Shown: positions 16,916 through 26,700, counted from the first letter of the stretch. The stretch: DNA of 64,000 nucleotides from Methanomethylovorans sp041447285 (GCF_041447285.1 NZ_JBGMEB010000006.1:248001-312000), one strand, 5' to 3'. Notes: a model not told the origin generated them from the letters alone. Program-made: numbers and translations.

Positions 16916-17767
16916 ATGACTTCGTATATAGATAAGATTTCAGGATTTATAAACACATATTATATAGACCCGATCCTGCATGATGAGGGTTACAATATAA
17001 TTAACACCCTTACATGGGCTATCATACTCGGTCTATGCATATTTGCTGTTGTCAGATTACTTAAAAAACTGAATGTAGAGGCAAACAACAGGCTGATTGC
17101 GGCAATAGTACCCTTTGTGCTTGCCGGATCTTCCATGAGGGTTTATGAAGATGCAGGAATTATACAATATCCTTTTAATCTGCTCCTGATAACTCCTATC
17201 ATCTATTTTGTTGTTTTCTTTATTACACTGGGGTGTCTCATTGCAGCTAAAGTGATCAGCAAAAAGTGGTCTGGAAAAAGCATGGAAACTATTTTCGGAT
17301 CCATGGGAGCTCTCTGGTTTATTTTTAATCTATCGCTACTTCTTAGCGTACAGAAGATAGCTCTTCCTATGGTACTGCTATATATTCTTGGCCTGGGGAC
17401 ATTGGTAACCCTTTCTGTTTACGTTGTAGCTAAAAAAGTGGGCTTTGAAGTACTTACGGACAAGTTGAACTTATCCATACTTTATGCTCATATGTTGGAT
17501 GCTTCTTCCACTTTCATAGGAGTGGATACGCTAGGATACTATGAAAAGCATGTATTGCCGTCTTATCTTATTGATCTGACAGGAACGGCATTTGTAATGT
17601 ATCCCTTGAAGCTAGCCATATTTATCCCTGTGCTATACATAATAGATACTAATTTCAATGAAGACGCTGAGTCGCGCAACCTTCGGACATTTGTAAAGCT
17701 AGTGATCCTTGTGCTTGGTCTCTCTCCTGCATGCAGGAATACTATACGCATGGTTTTCGGAGTATGA
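16916..17767 (+). CDS. DUF63 family multi-pass membrane protein
   Basis: 283 residues with about eight predicted membrane helices, recognised as DUF63, a family limited to Euryarchaeota. Typical segments are YIDPILHDEGYNIINTLTWA near the start, LAGSSMRVYEDAG, LNLSILYAHMLDASSTFIGVD and the C-terminal LGLSPACRNTIRMVFGV. Function is unknown. The ending TGA overlaps the ATG of the next gene in ATGA, so the two membrane proteins are translationally coupled. Confidence 0.82.
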   Translation: MTSYIDKISGFINTYYIDPILHDEGYNIINTLTWAIILGLCIFAVVRLLKKLNVEANNRLIAAIVPFVLAGSSMRVYEDAGIIQYPFNLLLITPIIYFVVFFITLGCLIAAKVISKKWSGKSMETIFGSMGALWFIFNLSLLLSVQKIALPMVLLYILGLGTLVTLSVYVVAKKVGFEVLTDKLNLSILYAHMLDASSTFIGVDTLGYYEKHVLPSYLIDLTGTAFVMYPLKLAIFIPVLYIIDTNFNEDAESRNLRTFVKLVILVLGLSPACRNTIRMVFGV

Positions 17768-18378
17768 TGAAGATGTATGATGTAGGTAATAAGGAACAAG
17801 CGCTTCAATATCTAAAGGATCTACGTAAAGAGATTGGAATTGTATCCTTATTATTCTTATTATCGGCCGCCATAGGGTATGTGGTTGCTATTATGCACCC
17901 TGAGATGGCTATGCAATCCTTGGAAGAACTGGAAGGTCTTGTGGATTTATTAAAAAACCTTTCCCCCATAGAGATAATGTTCTTGATATTCCTAAATAAT
18001 TCCATTAAGAGTTTGTTCATATTGGTACTTGGTGTCTTTTTTGGCGTAGTGCCACTACTTTTCATTGCATATAATGGATATTTCCTAGGAATTTTCAGTT
18101 ATAAGATACTGATGGAACAAAGTCTTCTTTATTTAGCGGGCGGTCTTCTTCCACATGGTATTATTGAGATACCTATGGTAGTGATCTCGGCTGCTGTAGG
18201 CATAAGATTGGGACTTAAAGTAATTGCCGCATTTAAAGGAGAATCAGTATCCTTAAAGGAAGAAATGCTCACAGGTATCAAATTCTTCTTTTATTGGGTC
18301 ATGCCACTGCTTTTCATAGCTGCTGTCGTTGAAACATTTATTACTTCAGCTATTATAGGTGTGTTGAGTCAACTGTAA
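17764..18378 (+). CDS. stage II sporulation protein M (SpoIIM)-like membrane protein
   Basis: 204 residues with about five membrane helices, matching the SpoIIM/DUF95 family: an amphipathic charged N terminus (QALQYLKDLRKEIGIVSLLF), NNSIKSLFILVLGVFFGVVPLL and LLPHGIIEIPMVVISAAVGIRLG are diagnostic. In archaea it has nothing to do with sporulation; a role in membrane or lipid export has been suggested but not shown. The start overlaps the DUF63 stop by four bases. A start 11 codons further upstream is open but would run deep inside DUF63 and lacks a ribosome-binding site. Confidence 0.82.
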   Translation: MMKMYDVGNKEQALQYLKDLRKEIGIVSLLFLLSAAIGYVVAIMHPEMAMQSLEELEGLVDLLKNLSPIEIMFLIFLNNSIKSLFILVLGVFFGVVPLLFIAYNGYFLGIFSYKILMEQSLLYLAGGLLPHGIIEIPMVVISAAVGIRLGLKVIAAFKGESVSLKEEMLTGIKFFFYWVMPLLFIAAVVETFITSAIIGVLSQL

Positions 18379-18451
18379 GAAAATTATTGTGTAGAAATAA
18401 ACAAAGCCTATATATTTCATTGATATGTGTGAAGACAAGAGAGGGTATAAG

Positions 18452-19609
18452 ATGATAGACAGAAAAGAAATCGTAGATATCGTTCAAGATTATGATCCTG
18501 ACAAGATAAAGATAGGAGCAATTGCTTCTCATTCTGCATTAGACGTATTTGATGGTGCAGTAGAAGAGGATTTCCGCACTTTCGCTATATGTCAGCAGGG
18601 AAGAGAGAAAACGTATTCCCACTATTTTAAAGCACAAAGGGATGCGTATGGAAAGGTAAAGCGTGGCATTGTCGATGAATCTGTGATACTTAAGAAGTTC
18701 AATGAGGTATTGCTTCCTAAAAATCAGCAGATGCTGCGTGATAACAACATTCTTTTTATTCCAAACAGGTCATTTACTTCATACTGCGGAATAGATGAGG
18801 TAGAGAACGACTTTGCTGTACCCATAGTAGGTAGCAGGAATATGCTCAGAAGTGAGGAAAGAGGTATTGACCGTGATTATTACTGGCTTCTTGAGAAAGC
18901 AGGTCTCCCCTTCCCTGAAAGGATCAATGACCCTCAGGATATAGAAGAGCTTTCAATAGTGAAACTCCCTCACGCTGTTAAGAAACTGGAAAGGGGATTT
19001 TTCACTGCTGCAACTTATGCAGAGTATCTGAAGAAATCTGAAGCCCTGCTTAAACAAGGTGTGATTACCAGAGAAGCTTTGGACAATGCGAGGATCGAAA
19101 GATACATTATCGGGCCGGTGTTCAACTTCGATATGTTCTACTCTCCTATAGAGGAGGAAATGAGCAAGCTAGAGATCCTTGGAATAGACTGGCGCTTTGA
19201 GACCAGCCTCGATGGTCATGTCCGTCTGCCCGCACCTCAGCAGATCACTCTTGCAGAACACCAGCTGACCCCTGAATACACTGTATGCGGGCACAACTCC
19301 TCCACATTGCGTGAATCCCTGCTAGAAGATGTGTTCATGCTGGCTGAGAAGTATATTGATGCAGCCAGTAAGCACTATGATCCAGGAGTTATAGGACCTT
19401 TCTGTCTGCAAACCTGTATCGATAAGGATCTCAACTTCTACATATATGATGTTGCACCCAGAGTTGGCGGTGGCACTAATGTGCACATGTCAGTGGGTCA
19501 CCCATACGGGAACACTATATGGAGGACGAACATGAGTACTGGAAGGCGTATAGCTTTTGAGATCAGAAGAGCTATTGAAATGGGAGAGTTGGGTCGCATT
19601 GTGACCTAA
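18452..19609 (+). CDS. purP: formate-dependent FAICAR synthetase, PurP family
   Basis: 385 residues of the archaeal PurP family (ATP-grasp type). The start of the fold IGAIASHSALDVFDGA, the segment ICQQGREKTYSHYF, the central IVGSRNMLRSEERGIDRDY, and the C-terminal YDVAPRVGGGTNVHM and GHPYGNTIW are characteristic. The enzyme forms formylaminoimidazole carboxamide ribotide from AICAR, formate and ATP in purine synthesis; methanogens use it in place of PurH. Start at 18452 (MIDRKEIVDIV) has an AGAGAGGG purine-rich site 9 bases upstream; an ATG nine codons earlier is less likely. Some archaea have PurP paralogues of unclear activity, so the exact reaction is inferred from the family. Confidence 0.88.
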   Translation: MIDRKEIVDIVQDYDPDKIKIGAIASHSALDVFDGAVEEDFRTFAICQQGREKTYSHYFKAQRDAYGKVKRGIVDESVILKKFNEVLLPKNQQMLRDNNILFIPNRSFTSYCGIDEVENDFAVPIVGSRNMLRSEERGIDRDYYWLLEKAGLPFPERINDPQDIEELSIVKLPHAVKKLERGFFTAATYAEYLKKSEALLKQGVITREALDNARIERYIIGPVFNFDMFYSPIEEEMSKLEILGIDWRFETSLDGHVRLPAPQQITLAEHQLTPEYTVCGHNSSTLRESLLEDVFMLAEKYIDAASKHYDPGVIGPFCLQTCIDKDLNFYIYDVAPRVGGGTNVHMSVGHPYGNTIWRTNMSTGRRIAFEIRRAIEMGELGRIVT

Positions 19610-19875
19610 CTTCCTTCATTAGATCTTGAGAAATTGCTTCAATACTTTGCTATATATTTCCATAATTTATTATGCATTTATTGTGAGTTTAGTTTGTATT
19701 ATATGTAGATGCGTAGATTTAATAAGTAGATATTACTAAAACGTTGAAATCATTTAAATACCAGAAACCAAATGATAACAACGGTCTGGAGCAAAATATC
19801 ACCCGGTCATTTGACCGATTGCACGTATTGCTACGCACTTTTATTATTATTTGCCCATTGGAGGGAAATCAGGAA

Positions 19876-21102
19876 TTGAGTCAACCTTGTGTTAATATCG
19901 GCATGGTAGGTCATGTCGACCATGGAAAAACCACTTTAGTAAGCGCACTATCAGGCGTGTGGACTGATACTCATAGTGAAGAGATGAAGCGCGGAATATC
20001 TATTAGATTAGGGTATGCAGATACCACTATCCGAAAATGCCCTAACTGCCCCGAGCCACAATGCTATACTGTACAAGATACTTGTCCGGGATGTGGCGAG
20101 CCTTCAGAAGAAGTGCGTACTATTTCTTTTGTTGATGCTCCGGGTCACGAGACATTGATGGCAACAATGCTTTCCGGAGCAGCTATTATGGATGGTGCCA
20201 TACTTGTGATAGCTGCAAATGAAGAATGTCCACAGCCGCAGACAAAGGAACATTTGATGGCTTTGAACATCATCGGTATAAATAATCTTCTTATTGTCCA
20301 GAATAAGATCGATCTTGTATCTAAGGAAGAGGTAATAGATCATTACAAGCAGATAAAGAGGTTTGTGAAAGGTACTGTAGCTGAAAACGCTCCTATCATC
20401 CCGGTATCTGCCCAGCAGAATATCAACATAGATGCTCTTCTTCAGGCTATGGAGGAATACATACCAACTCCGGAGCATAAGATGGACAAGCCTGCACAAA
20501 TGCTCATCGCACGTTCATTTGATATAAACAAGCCAGGAACCCCTATAGATAAAATAAAGGGTGGTGTGATTGGTGGAACCCTCACAGAAGGTGTTCTGTC
20601 AACTGGCGATGAACTTGAGATAAGGCCTGGATACAAGCTGGAAAGTGAAGGAACTACTAGATGGGTTCCAATCCTCACCAAGACCTCTATGGTCTTCGCA
20701 GGTAAAGACTCTGTGGATAAAGCAACTCCCGGAGGACTGCTTGCTGTAGGTACTACATTGGACCCTGCTATTACTAAGAGTGATTCTCTTGTAGGTCAGG
20801 TAGCCGGAAAGCCTGGGACATTGCCCCCTACACGTGATGTATTTACTCTTGAGCTTAATCTGCTTGAAAGGGTAGTAGGTGTGATTGATGAAGCAGAAAT
20901 AGGTTCTATCAGGACAAGTGAACCTCTGATGCTTAATGTAGGTACTGCCACTACTGTAGGTGTGGTCACCAGCGCAAGAAAGGATGTTGCTGAAGTTAAG
21001 CTCAAAAGACCGGTATGTGCAAGTGCAGGGTCAATGGTGGCTATCAGCAGAAGGATTGGTTCAAGATGGCGCCTGATAGGTGCAGGAGTCATAAAGTCTT
21101 GA
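19876..21102 (+). CDS. eif2g: translation initiation factor aIF2 gamma subunit
   Basis: 408 residues. GTPase motifs are complete: G1 GHVDHGKTTLV, switch region with GISIRLGYADTT, G3 DAPGH, G4 NKID, and an archaeal zinc knuckle CPNCPEPQC...CPGCGEP between them; beta-barrel domains II and III follow. It binds GTP and Met-tRNAi with aIF2 alpha and beta. I chose the TTG at 19876 (protein starting SQPCVNIGMVGHVDHG after the initiator) because upstream residues do not look like the family and purine-rich GGAGGG lies ahead of it. The stop overlaps the TTG start of the PIN gene. Confidence 0.93.
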   Translation: MSQPCVNIGMVGHVDHGKTTLVSALSGVWTDTHSEEMKRGISIRLGYADTTIRKCPNCPEPQCYTVQDTCPGCGEPSEEVRTISFVDAPGHETLMATMLSGAAIMDGAILVIAANEECPQPQTKEHLMALNIIGINNLLIVQNKIDLVSKEEVIDHYKQIKRFVKGTVAENAPIIPVSAQQNINIDALLQAMEEYIPTPEHKMDKPAQMLIARSFDINKPGTPIDKIKGGVIGGTLTEGVLSTGDELEIRPGYKLESEGTTRWVPILTKTSMVFAGKDSVDKATPGGLLAVGTTLDPAITKSDSLVGQVAGKPGTLPPTRDVFTLELNLLERVVGVIDEAEIGSIRTSEPLMLNVGTATTVGVVTSARKDVAEVKLKRPVCASAGSMVAISRRIGSRWRLIGAGVIKS

Positions 21103-21464
21103 AGGTGATAATAGACACAAACGCTCTGATGGTACCTGTACAATTCAATGTAGATATATTCGGTGAACTGCATAGGTTAGGTTTTGACCATTTCATAGTT
21201 CCTCAGGCTGTGCTGATAGAGCTTGATAGGCTCATTGTGTTAGCTCGGGGCCAGGACCGGATAGCTGCAAAAGTAGGAAAGTCTCTGGCACAGAGGTGTG
21301 AACTTATCTCTCTGGAAGGGCATGCTGATGATATCATCGTGTCCCTTGCACAGGATACAGGGGCTGCTGTTTTGACAAATGACATTGGATTAAAGAAACG
21401 GCTGTTTGAATTGGGCATCAGGGTAATATCCCTCAGGCAAAAGACTCGTCTGGAAATACTGTGA
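21099..21464 (+). CDS. PIN-domain RNase of the Fcf1/Utp23-like archaeal family
   Basis: 121 residues, one PIN domain of the UPF0129/COG1412 type. The four acidic residues expected at the nuclease centre are visible: Asp in VIIDTNALM, Glu in LIELDRLI, Asp in HADDIIVSLA and Asp in VLTNDIGLKK. Eukaryotic relatives take part in 18S rRNA processing, and in archaea the gene is regularly linked to aif2g, as here, where the TTG start at 21099 overlaps the aif2g TGA. A GTG six bases on (21105) is an alternative start. It is not next to an antitoxin gene, so a toxin role is unlikely. Confidence 0.83.
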   Translation: MKVIIDTNALMVPVQFNVDIFGELHRLGFDHFIVPQAVLIELDRLIVLARGQDRIAAKVGKSLAQRCELISLEGHADDIIVSLAQDTGAAVLTNDIGLKKRLFELGIRVISLRQKTRLEIL

Positions 21465-21535
21465 TGAATTATAGTAAAAATTATAACATATTAATAAGTT
21501 TATAGCACAATAACTGGGCTTTTGGAGATAATCGC

Positions 21536-22105
21536 ATGTACAAGAAAATGAAACTTTCTGATACCATCCGGGTAGCTCCTGATCTTTTGGGCGGGGATGT
21601 TCAGGTCAATGTAAAAAATGCACTGAGGGAAAAGCTTGAAGGCAGGCTTGATAAACAGCTTGGTGCGATAGTTGCTGTCACTGGAATTGAATCAGTAGGC
21701 GAGGGCCACATTCTGGTGGGCGATGGTGCAGTTTACTATGATGTTGATTTTTATGCTATAGTATTCTCACCCATGATACAGGAAGTAGTTGAAGGAGAGG
21801 TTGTTGAAACTGTTGATTTCGGGGCTTTTGTGAGTATAGGTGCCATGGATGGTCTCTTACATGTCAGCCAGATCACAGATGATTTCATGTCATATGATGG
21901 GAAAAATGGCAGGCTCATGAGCAAAACCGGTCCACGTTCCCTTGGAGAAGGTGACAAGGTAAGGGCCAGGATAGTTGCGCTCAGTATTAATGAAAGAGAA
22001 CCCAGAGAGAGTAAGATCGGTCTTACTATGAGGCAGAGTGCCTTGGGCAAACTGGAGTGGCTTGAAGAAGAGAGAATGAAATCCAACGTGCAGGAAGAGG
22101 GTTGA
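21536..22105 (+). CDS. rpoE1: DNA-directed RNA polymerase subunit E' (Rpo7)
   Basis: 189 residues matching archaeal Rpo7: N-terminal tip domain MYKKMKLSDTIRVAPDLLGG, then the S1 RNA-binding domain (about 80-175) with VVETVDFGAFVSIGAMDGLLHVSQI and IGLTMRQSALGKLEWLEEE. Together with Rpo4 it forms the stalk of RNA polymerase. It opens a five-gene operon, rpoE1-spt4-dephospho-CoA kinase-rps24e-rps27ae, an arrangement kept in many Euryarchaeota. Two bases separate its stop from the next ATG. Confidence 0.94.
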   Translation: MYKKMKLSDTIRVAPDLLGGDVQVNVKNALREKLEGRLDKQLGAIVAVTGIESVGEGHILVGDGAVYYDVDFYAIVFSPMIQEVVEGEVVETVDFGAFVSIGAMDGLLHVSQITDDFMSYDGKNGRLMSKTGPRSLGEGDKVRARIVALSINEREPRESKIGLTMRQSALGKLEWLEEERMKSNVQEEG

Positions 22106-22107
22106 AC

Positions 22108-22293
22108 ATGGCAGATCAGGTTTGTAGGGAATGCCACAGGATAGTTACAGGTCAGACATGCCTAATATGCAGTTCCAGCAACCTTAGCAGCGATTGGAGC
22201 GGCATGGTCATTATTGTAGATCCTGAAAATTCCGAAATAGCCCAGAAAATGGAGATTAAAGTAGCCGATAGATATGCACTGAAGGTGCGTTAA
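22108..22293 (+). CDS. spt4: transcription elongation factor Spt4 (RpoE'')
   Basis: 61 residues. Two Cys pairs, CRECHRIV and CLICSSS, form the zinc finger of Spt4, followed by LSSDWSGMVIIVDPENSEIA, the surface that binds Spt5 NGN. It works with Spt5 to keep RNA polymerase processive. The ATG at 22108 follows the rpoE1 TGA by two bases. Confidence 0.94.
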   Translation: MADQVCRECHRIVTGQTCLICSSSNLSSDWSGMVIIVDPENSEIAQKMEIKVADRYALKVR

Positions 22294-22875
22294 TTGGTAA
22301 AAACAATTCACCTCCCGGAAGAACTGCGTCCTTTGTTAAGGAAAACCTTTGGTGTTCTTTACACAGGTGTAGGGGATGACACCATTCAGAAGCTTTCCAA
22401 AGACTTGGGGAGCCCCACAAAACTTATATCGGTGGGTGATGTTACTACATTCCACTTGCTCAATTCAAATATTATTCCGGACATCCTTATCGTTGATGAC
22501 CGGACAAAACGCGGGCCTGCGTCAGCCAGCGTAGTAGTAGGCACAAAACATACAGGGTTCTGTGAAATATTCGTGGATAATCCTCCCGGGGTCATAACCG
22601 AGGATTTGATCGATGTGGTCCATGACGCAATAAAATCAGAGGACCATGTGCGAATATTCGTGCGCGGCGAAGAGGACCTTGCGGCATTGCCTGCAATTCT
22701 ACTGGCACCCGAAGGTTCGGTTGTACTATATGGGCAACCGGATGAAGGTGTTGTGTTTGTCAGTATCACAAAATCCAAAAAGGAAGAGATCCTTGACCTG
22801 CTTGATAAAATAATTAGCGGGCAGGAAGACAGGAGCAATTTAATAGATATTCGGAGGAAATTCAATGGATGTTAA
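22294..22875 (+). CDS. GTP-dependent dephospho-CoA kinase (DUF359)
   Basis: 193 residues of the archaeal DUF359 family, now known as the GTP-dependent dephospho-CoA kinase that makes the last step of CoA synthesis. Recognisable parts are LRKTFGVLYTGVG, ISVGDVTTFHLLN, PDILIVDDRTKRGP, VVVGTKHTGFCEIFVDNPPG and VRGEEDLAALPAILLAPEGSVVLYGQPDEG. The start is a TTG immediately after the spt4 TAA with no spacer. The 3' end overlaps rps24e by 11 bases. It complements coaBC, pantoate kinase and phosphopantothenate synthetase at 2.2-5.2 kb. Confidence 0.92.
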   Translation: MVKTIHLPEELRPLLRKTFGVLYTGVGDDTIQKLSKDLGSPTKLISVGDVTTFHLLNSNIIPDILIVDDRTKRGPASASVVVGTKHTGFCEIFVDNPPGVITEDLIDVVHDAIKSEDHVRIFVRGEEDLAALPAILLAPEGSVVLYGQPDEGVVFVSITKSKKEEILDLLDKIISGQEDRSNLIDIRRKFNGC

Positions 22876-23182
22876 GATCATTGAGGATAAGACTAATGCA
22901 CTTCTTAAAAGGCGTGAGCTTAAGTTCGAGGTAACCTTTGAAGGGCCCACCCCCACAAGAATGGATGTAAAGAATAAGATGGCTGCATTGCTGAACGTAC
23001 CACTGGAACTTGTGGTCGTCCAGAGAATGAAGAATGATTTCGGAAGACAGCTGGTCAATGGATACGCAAAGATCTATGAGGATGCTGCCCGCATGAAGCA
23101 GGTAGAAGAAGATCACATCCTCGAGAGGAACAAACTGCCAGAGGCACCAGCAGAAGAACAGGCAGAAGCAGCAGAAGAATAA
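22865..23182 (+). CDS. rps24e: 30S ribosomal protein S24e
   Basis: 105 residues. MDVKIIEDKTNALLKRRELKF at the start, GPTPTRMDVKNKMAALLNV and VVVQRMKNDFGRQLVNGYAKIYEDAARMKQVE are the usual S24e signature. The last 20 residues are an acidic Ala/Glu tail. The ATG lies inside the dephospho-CoA kinase gene, after AGGAGG-like bases, so it is coupled to it. Confidence 0.95.
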   Translation: MDVKIIEDKTNALLKRRELKFEVTFEGPTPTRMDVKNKMAALLNVPLELVVVQRMKNDFGRQLVNGYAKIYEDAARMKQVEEDHILERNKLPEAPAEEQAEAAEE

Positions 23183-23194
23183 GTAGGTGTAATA

Positions 23195-23344
23195 ATGGCA
23201 GTAAAAGATTACTATAAAGTCAGCGGCGACAAACTCGAAAGGACACACCAGGCCTGCCCCAGATGCGGAGAAGGTGTATTCCTTGCTGAACACAAGGACA
23301 GGCGTACCTGCGGTAAATGCAGTTACACCGAGTTCAAGAAATAA
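23195..23344 (+). CDS. rps27ae: 30S ribosomal protein S27ae
   Basis: 49 residues: MAVKDYYKVSGDKLERTHQ, then a zinc ribbon with CPRCGEGVFLAEHKDRRTCGKC and the end SYTEFKK. The archaeal protein lacks the ubiquitin fusion of eukaryotes. It starts 12 bases after the S24e stop with GGTG ahead of the ATG. A long T-rich stretch follows at 23345-23395 and probably ends the operon. Confidence 0.93.
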   Translation: MAVKDYYKVSGDKLERTHQACPRCGEGVFLAEHKDRRTCGKCSYTEFKK

Positions 23345-23438
23345 ATTTTAATTTTATTTCTTCTTTTTCTTTCTTTTTTTATTTTTGTTCTCTCTCATAT
23401 GAGCTTCAGCTGTATCTATTTTTCACACAGAATAATTA

Positions 23439-23454
23439 CGAAATGTTTATATTA
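23439..23454 (+). promoter_or_regulatory. candidate BRE/TATA box for the first CobN-like gene
   Basis: CGAAATG followed by TTTATATTA (23446-23454) matches the archaeal BRE plus box A consensus well. Transcription would begin near 23478 and give a leader of about 295 bases. This is inference from consensus only. Confidence 0.45.
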
Positions 23455-23712
23455 GATTACTGTATCACTTTCAAATAGTAGGGATAATACTAACAATCAA
23501 TAGTAGCAATTATATTTATATTCCTTATTTGCTAATATTATTGATTTAATTCCTATATGCTTTAAGGTGGTACAATGATAAATGCAAGCAAAAATGTGAC
23601 AAAACCTCCAACCTATCCAAACTAACTACGTTTTTCTATTTGTCAGAATATGCTTAGCTTTTTCAAGTACCTCTTATTGCTAATCGAGAGATAAACGAAA
23701 AAAGATGTGTAG

Positions 23713-23748
23713 GCACTCCTGCCCGCCGCCAAGCAAGAACAGGAGTGC
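23713..23748 (+). promoter_or_regulatory. leader hairpin with conserved CCGCCGCCAAGCAA loop, copy 1
   Basis: GCACTCCTG and CAGGAGTGC form a perfect 9-bp stem (23713-23721, 23740-23748) around an 18-base loop containing CCGCCGCCAAGCAA (23723-23736). The same loop in a stem with different but still complementary bases lies before the second CobN-like gene (30142-30180). Paired base changes with an unchanged loop point to a selected RNA (or DNA) element controlling these genes. It ends 24 bases before the ATG. Confidence 0.7.
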
Positions 23749-23756
23749 TTTGCATA

Positions 23757-23771
23757 TTATCGGGGAGATAA
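23757..23771 (+). promoter_or_regulatory. small hairpin displaying the ribosome-binding site, copy 1
   Basis: TTATC and GATAA can pair around GGGGA, which places the Shine-Dalgarno bases in a 5-base loop immediately before the ATG at 23773. The same layout occurs at 30190-30205. It may tune translation of the CobN-like genes together with the larger hairpin just upstream. Confidence 0.5.
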
Positions 23772-23772
23772 C

Positions 23773-26700
23773 ATGCAACGAAAATATGTATTTACCTTTA
23801 TATTAAGCGTTTTGTTGCTAGCATTGCTGACAACTGTTGTATCGGCAGATGAACAACAAATAAACACAACTACAATTACCAATGATAGTTCAAACTTTAC
23901 AGTTACATCGGCTTTAGGTAATGAAAACTCATCTATCAATGCATCGCTCATTTCTGAGACCGGGAATACTATACCAAAAATAGCTTATGTGGTATCAAGG
24001 CCTTACGAAGTAACTTATCTGGAAAAAGTAGCATCTTATCCGGAAATAAGTTCACAGATGAATATTAGTGTATATCTTGGTGTCTCTTATTCAGATTTAA
24101 GTTTTGATCTTAGTGGCAATGACATGATTGTTATGTCAAATCTTGATTCCTATGTAGTCGATAAGATCACTTCAACAGTGAACGATGCCAAAACAGATGG
24201 TTCGTATATCATCTCAGTTGGAGATACCTTAAAAGGCTATGGTCTGCATAACGTAAATACGTCTGCTCCAGAGTATTCGGATATTGAGCTATACATTAAA
24301 TATCCATCAGAAACAAATTTCTATAATTTAGATACTTTTCTTGGAGCAACATTCTTCGGTCTGAATTATTCAATAGAGGCTCCTCTGGAAAGACCAATCT
24401 ATGGTATTTATCACCCTGCTGCACCTCAGATCTATGAAAATCTGACAGACTATCTTTCCTGGTATGATACAAATGGTGTTTACAATTCCGAAAATTCTAC
24501 CCTCGCTATAATCTTTGATAGTTACAGCTATGTGGAAAGGGATATGCCACTGCTTGATTCACTTGTCGGGGAAATCGAAAGTAACGGGTGCAATGTGGTC
24601 GTAACAACATACTCTTACAAAGATAATAATTCAATGAGTTACCTGATGATGGACAACAAGTCCATAGCCGACGTAGCCATTGTAGTTTCCCGCGGATCAC
24701 GTCTGCATTATGCTGAGAATGAGCAGGGGATTGCTGATCTTGAGACTTTGAACATCACTGTTATGAACGGTATCCGTTTGTTCTCCGGTGTCAGCGTGGA
24801 GGAATGGGAAAACAGCATTCACGGAGTACCTCCCGACCAGCAGTATCAGGTGGCATATGCAGAACTTGATGGACTAATCGAACCCATCGTCATTAGCGGC
24901 AAAGCTACTGATGAAGCAACTGGTATTGAATATAACCAACCAATAGATTATCAGGTTGACTGGCTGGTCAAAAGGGCAATATCCTGGGCGGAACTGCACG
25001 AAAAAGGTAATTCCCAGAAAAAAATAGTAATTCCTTACTATAATCCGGAAGGTGGTAAAGCCGATGTGGGAGCAGATATTGATTACTATCTCGATGCACA
25101 ATCAAGCCTTGCCAACCTTCTGCAAGCCATGAAGGATAGAGGTTATAACACCGGCGAGGCACAACTACCCAATTCCACAGAACTTGCCACCATGATGGTC
25201 GAAAAAGGTCATAATGTAGGTAACTGGGCTCCCGGAGAACTTAAAAAATGTGTTGAGAATGGCAGTGCTATACTCATACCCGAATCTCAGTATATGGGCT
25301 GGTTCGAAGAACTTTCGCAAGAGAAACAGGATGAAATGGTTTCAATGTGGGGAAAGGCACCCGGAAACCTCATGGTCTATGAGAACTCTTCAGGCAAGTA
25401 TCTGGTCATACCGGTACTTCAATTTGGTAATATACTTCTTGCCCCTGATCCGCAAAATGGCTGGTCTTCAAGTGAAGAAGCAATGTACAATGATGGCTCA
25501 TACCCTCCAACTCACCAGTGTTTTGCCTTCTATCAGTACATGTCCAGGGAATACAAAGCAGATGCAATGTTTACAATATTCTCAAGTATTGAACTGATGC
25601 CTGGAAAAGAATGTGGACTGTCTGCCAAGGACTGGGGAGCACTTTTGATGGAAGATATGCCACAGGTACATGTTCTTCCAATGGATGCAGAAGGTGTATT
25701 TGATAAAAGAAGAGCCAATATGCTCATCGTTGACTTTATGACTCCAACATTGGTTCCTGCAGGTCTTTATGAAGAATTTGCGAACCTGCAACAGGATATC
25801 ACTTTGTTCAACCAGGCCTCTGATACTGCAGTAAAAGAAACCTATAGGCAGAACATCCTTAACCAGACAGCAGAGCTGAACCTTGATAATGATCTGGGTG
25901 TTGATCTTGAAGAAATATCCGGCAATACAACTCTTACGGATTCATTCATAGTTGACCTTTCAGATTACTTGCAGGAGTTAAAAACAGCGTATATGCCATA
26001 TGGCTCCCATGTGCTGGGGGAGGTTCCTGAAGGTGAAAGCCTTGTGATGCTCATAAACAGCATGTTAGGAGACGAGTTTATAGCACATGTGAACGCTTCC
26101 GGTGGAAGTGAAGATCTTGCGGTAGCACTTTTAAATGAAACTATATTGAATTCCACATCTCCTTACGATGCACAAATGATGGTGTTAGGTACAAATTCCT
26201 CCGATGTTGGGAATGACCTCAACTTGTCATTGGAGTATCTTGAAAGGATAAAAGACTGTGATTGTGAGATTACAAAGATACTTGATGCGCTTGATGGTAC
26301 TTATATCACTCCGGGACCTTCGGGTGATCATATAAGGAATCCAGATGCGCTACCAACTGGAAGGGATCTGTATACTTTCGATGACAGGCTTATTCCAACA
26401 AGTGCAGCGTGGACAGTTGGTTCGCAGCTTGCAGAAGAACTGCTCGCAACCAAACTTGAGGAAGACGGAGAATATCCGGAGAAGATAGCCTTCCTTTTGT
26501 GGTCTGTGGAAACCACGCGTAATCAGGGCGTTATGGAATCAGAGATCTTCAAGCTTCTTGGAGTGGAACCCCAATATGACAGCAAGAACAGAGTATCAGG
26601 TCTTAGACTCATGAATTCCAGTGAACTTGGCAGGTCAAGGATAGATGTGATGGTAGTTACATCCGGCTTATATCGTGATGTCTATCCAAACCAGATACAG

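Larger units (their letters stand above)
23345..23772 (+). other. 428-bp intergenic region with T-rich terminator and long leader of the first CobN-like gene
   Basis: The first 50 bases are T-rich runs typical of archaeal transcription termination after rps27ae. From about 23470 on the region likely forms a roughly 300-base 5' leader of the CobN-like gene, if the TATA box at 23446 is used. No reading frame with a ribosome-binding site or coding character was found. The 3' end holds the two hairpins listed separately. Confidence 0.5.

Noticed and set aside
20104..20499. 131-residue minus-strand open frame opposite aIF2 gamma
   Set aside because: Shadow frame within a conserved essential gene, with no start signals.
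23571..23640. AGGTGGTACAATG region as a possible cobalamin riboswitch before the first CobN-like gene
   Set aside because: The B12 box and the conserved junction sequences of cobalamin riboswitches are not present; only a short G-rich similarity exists.
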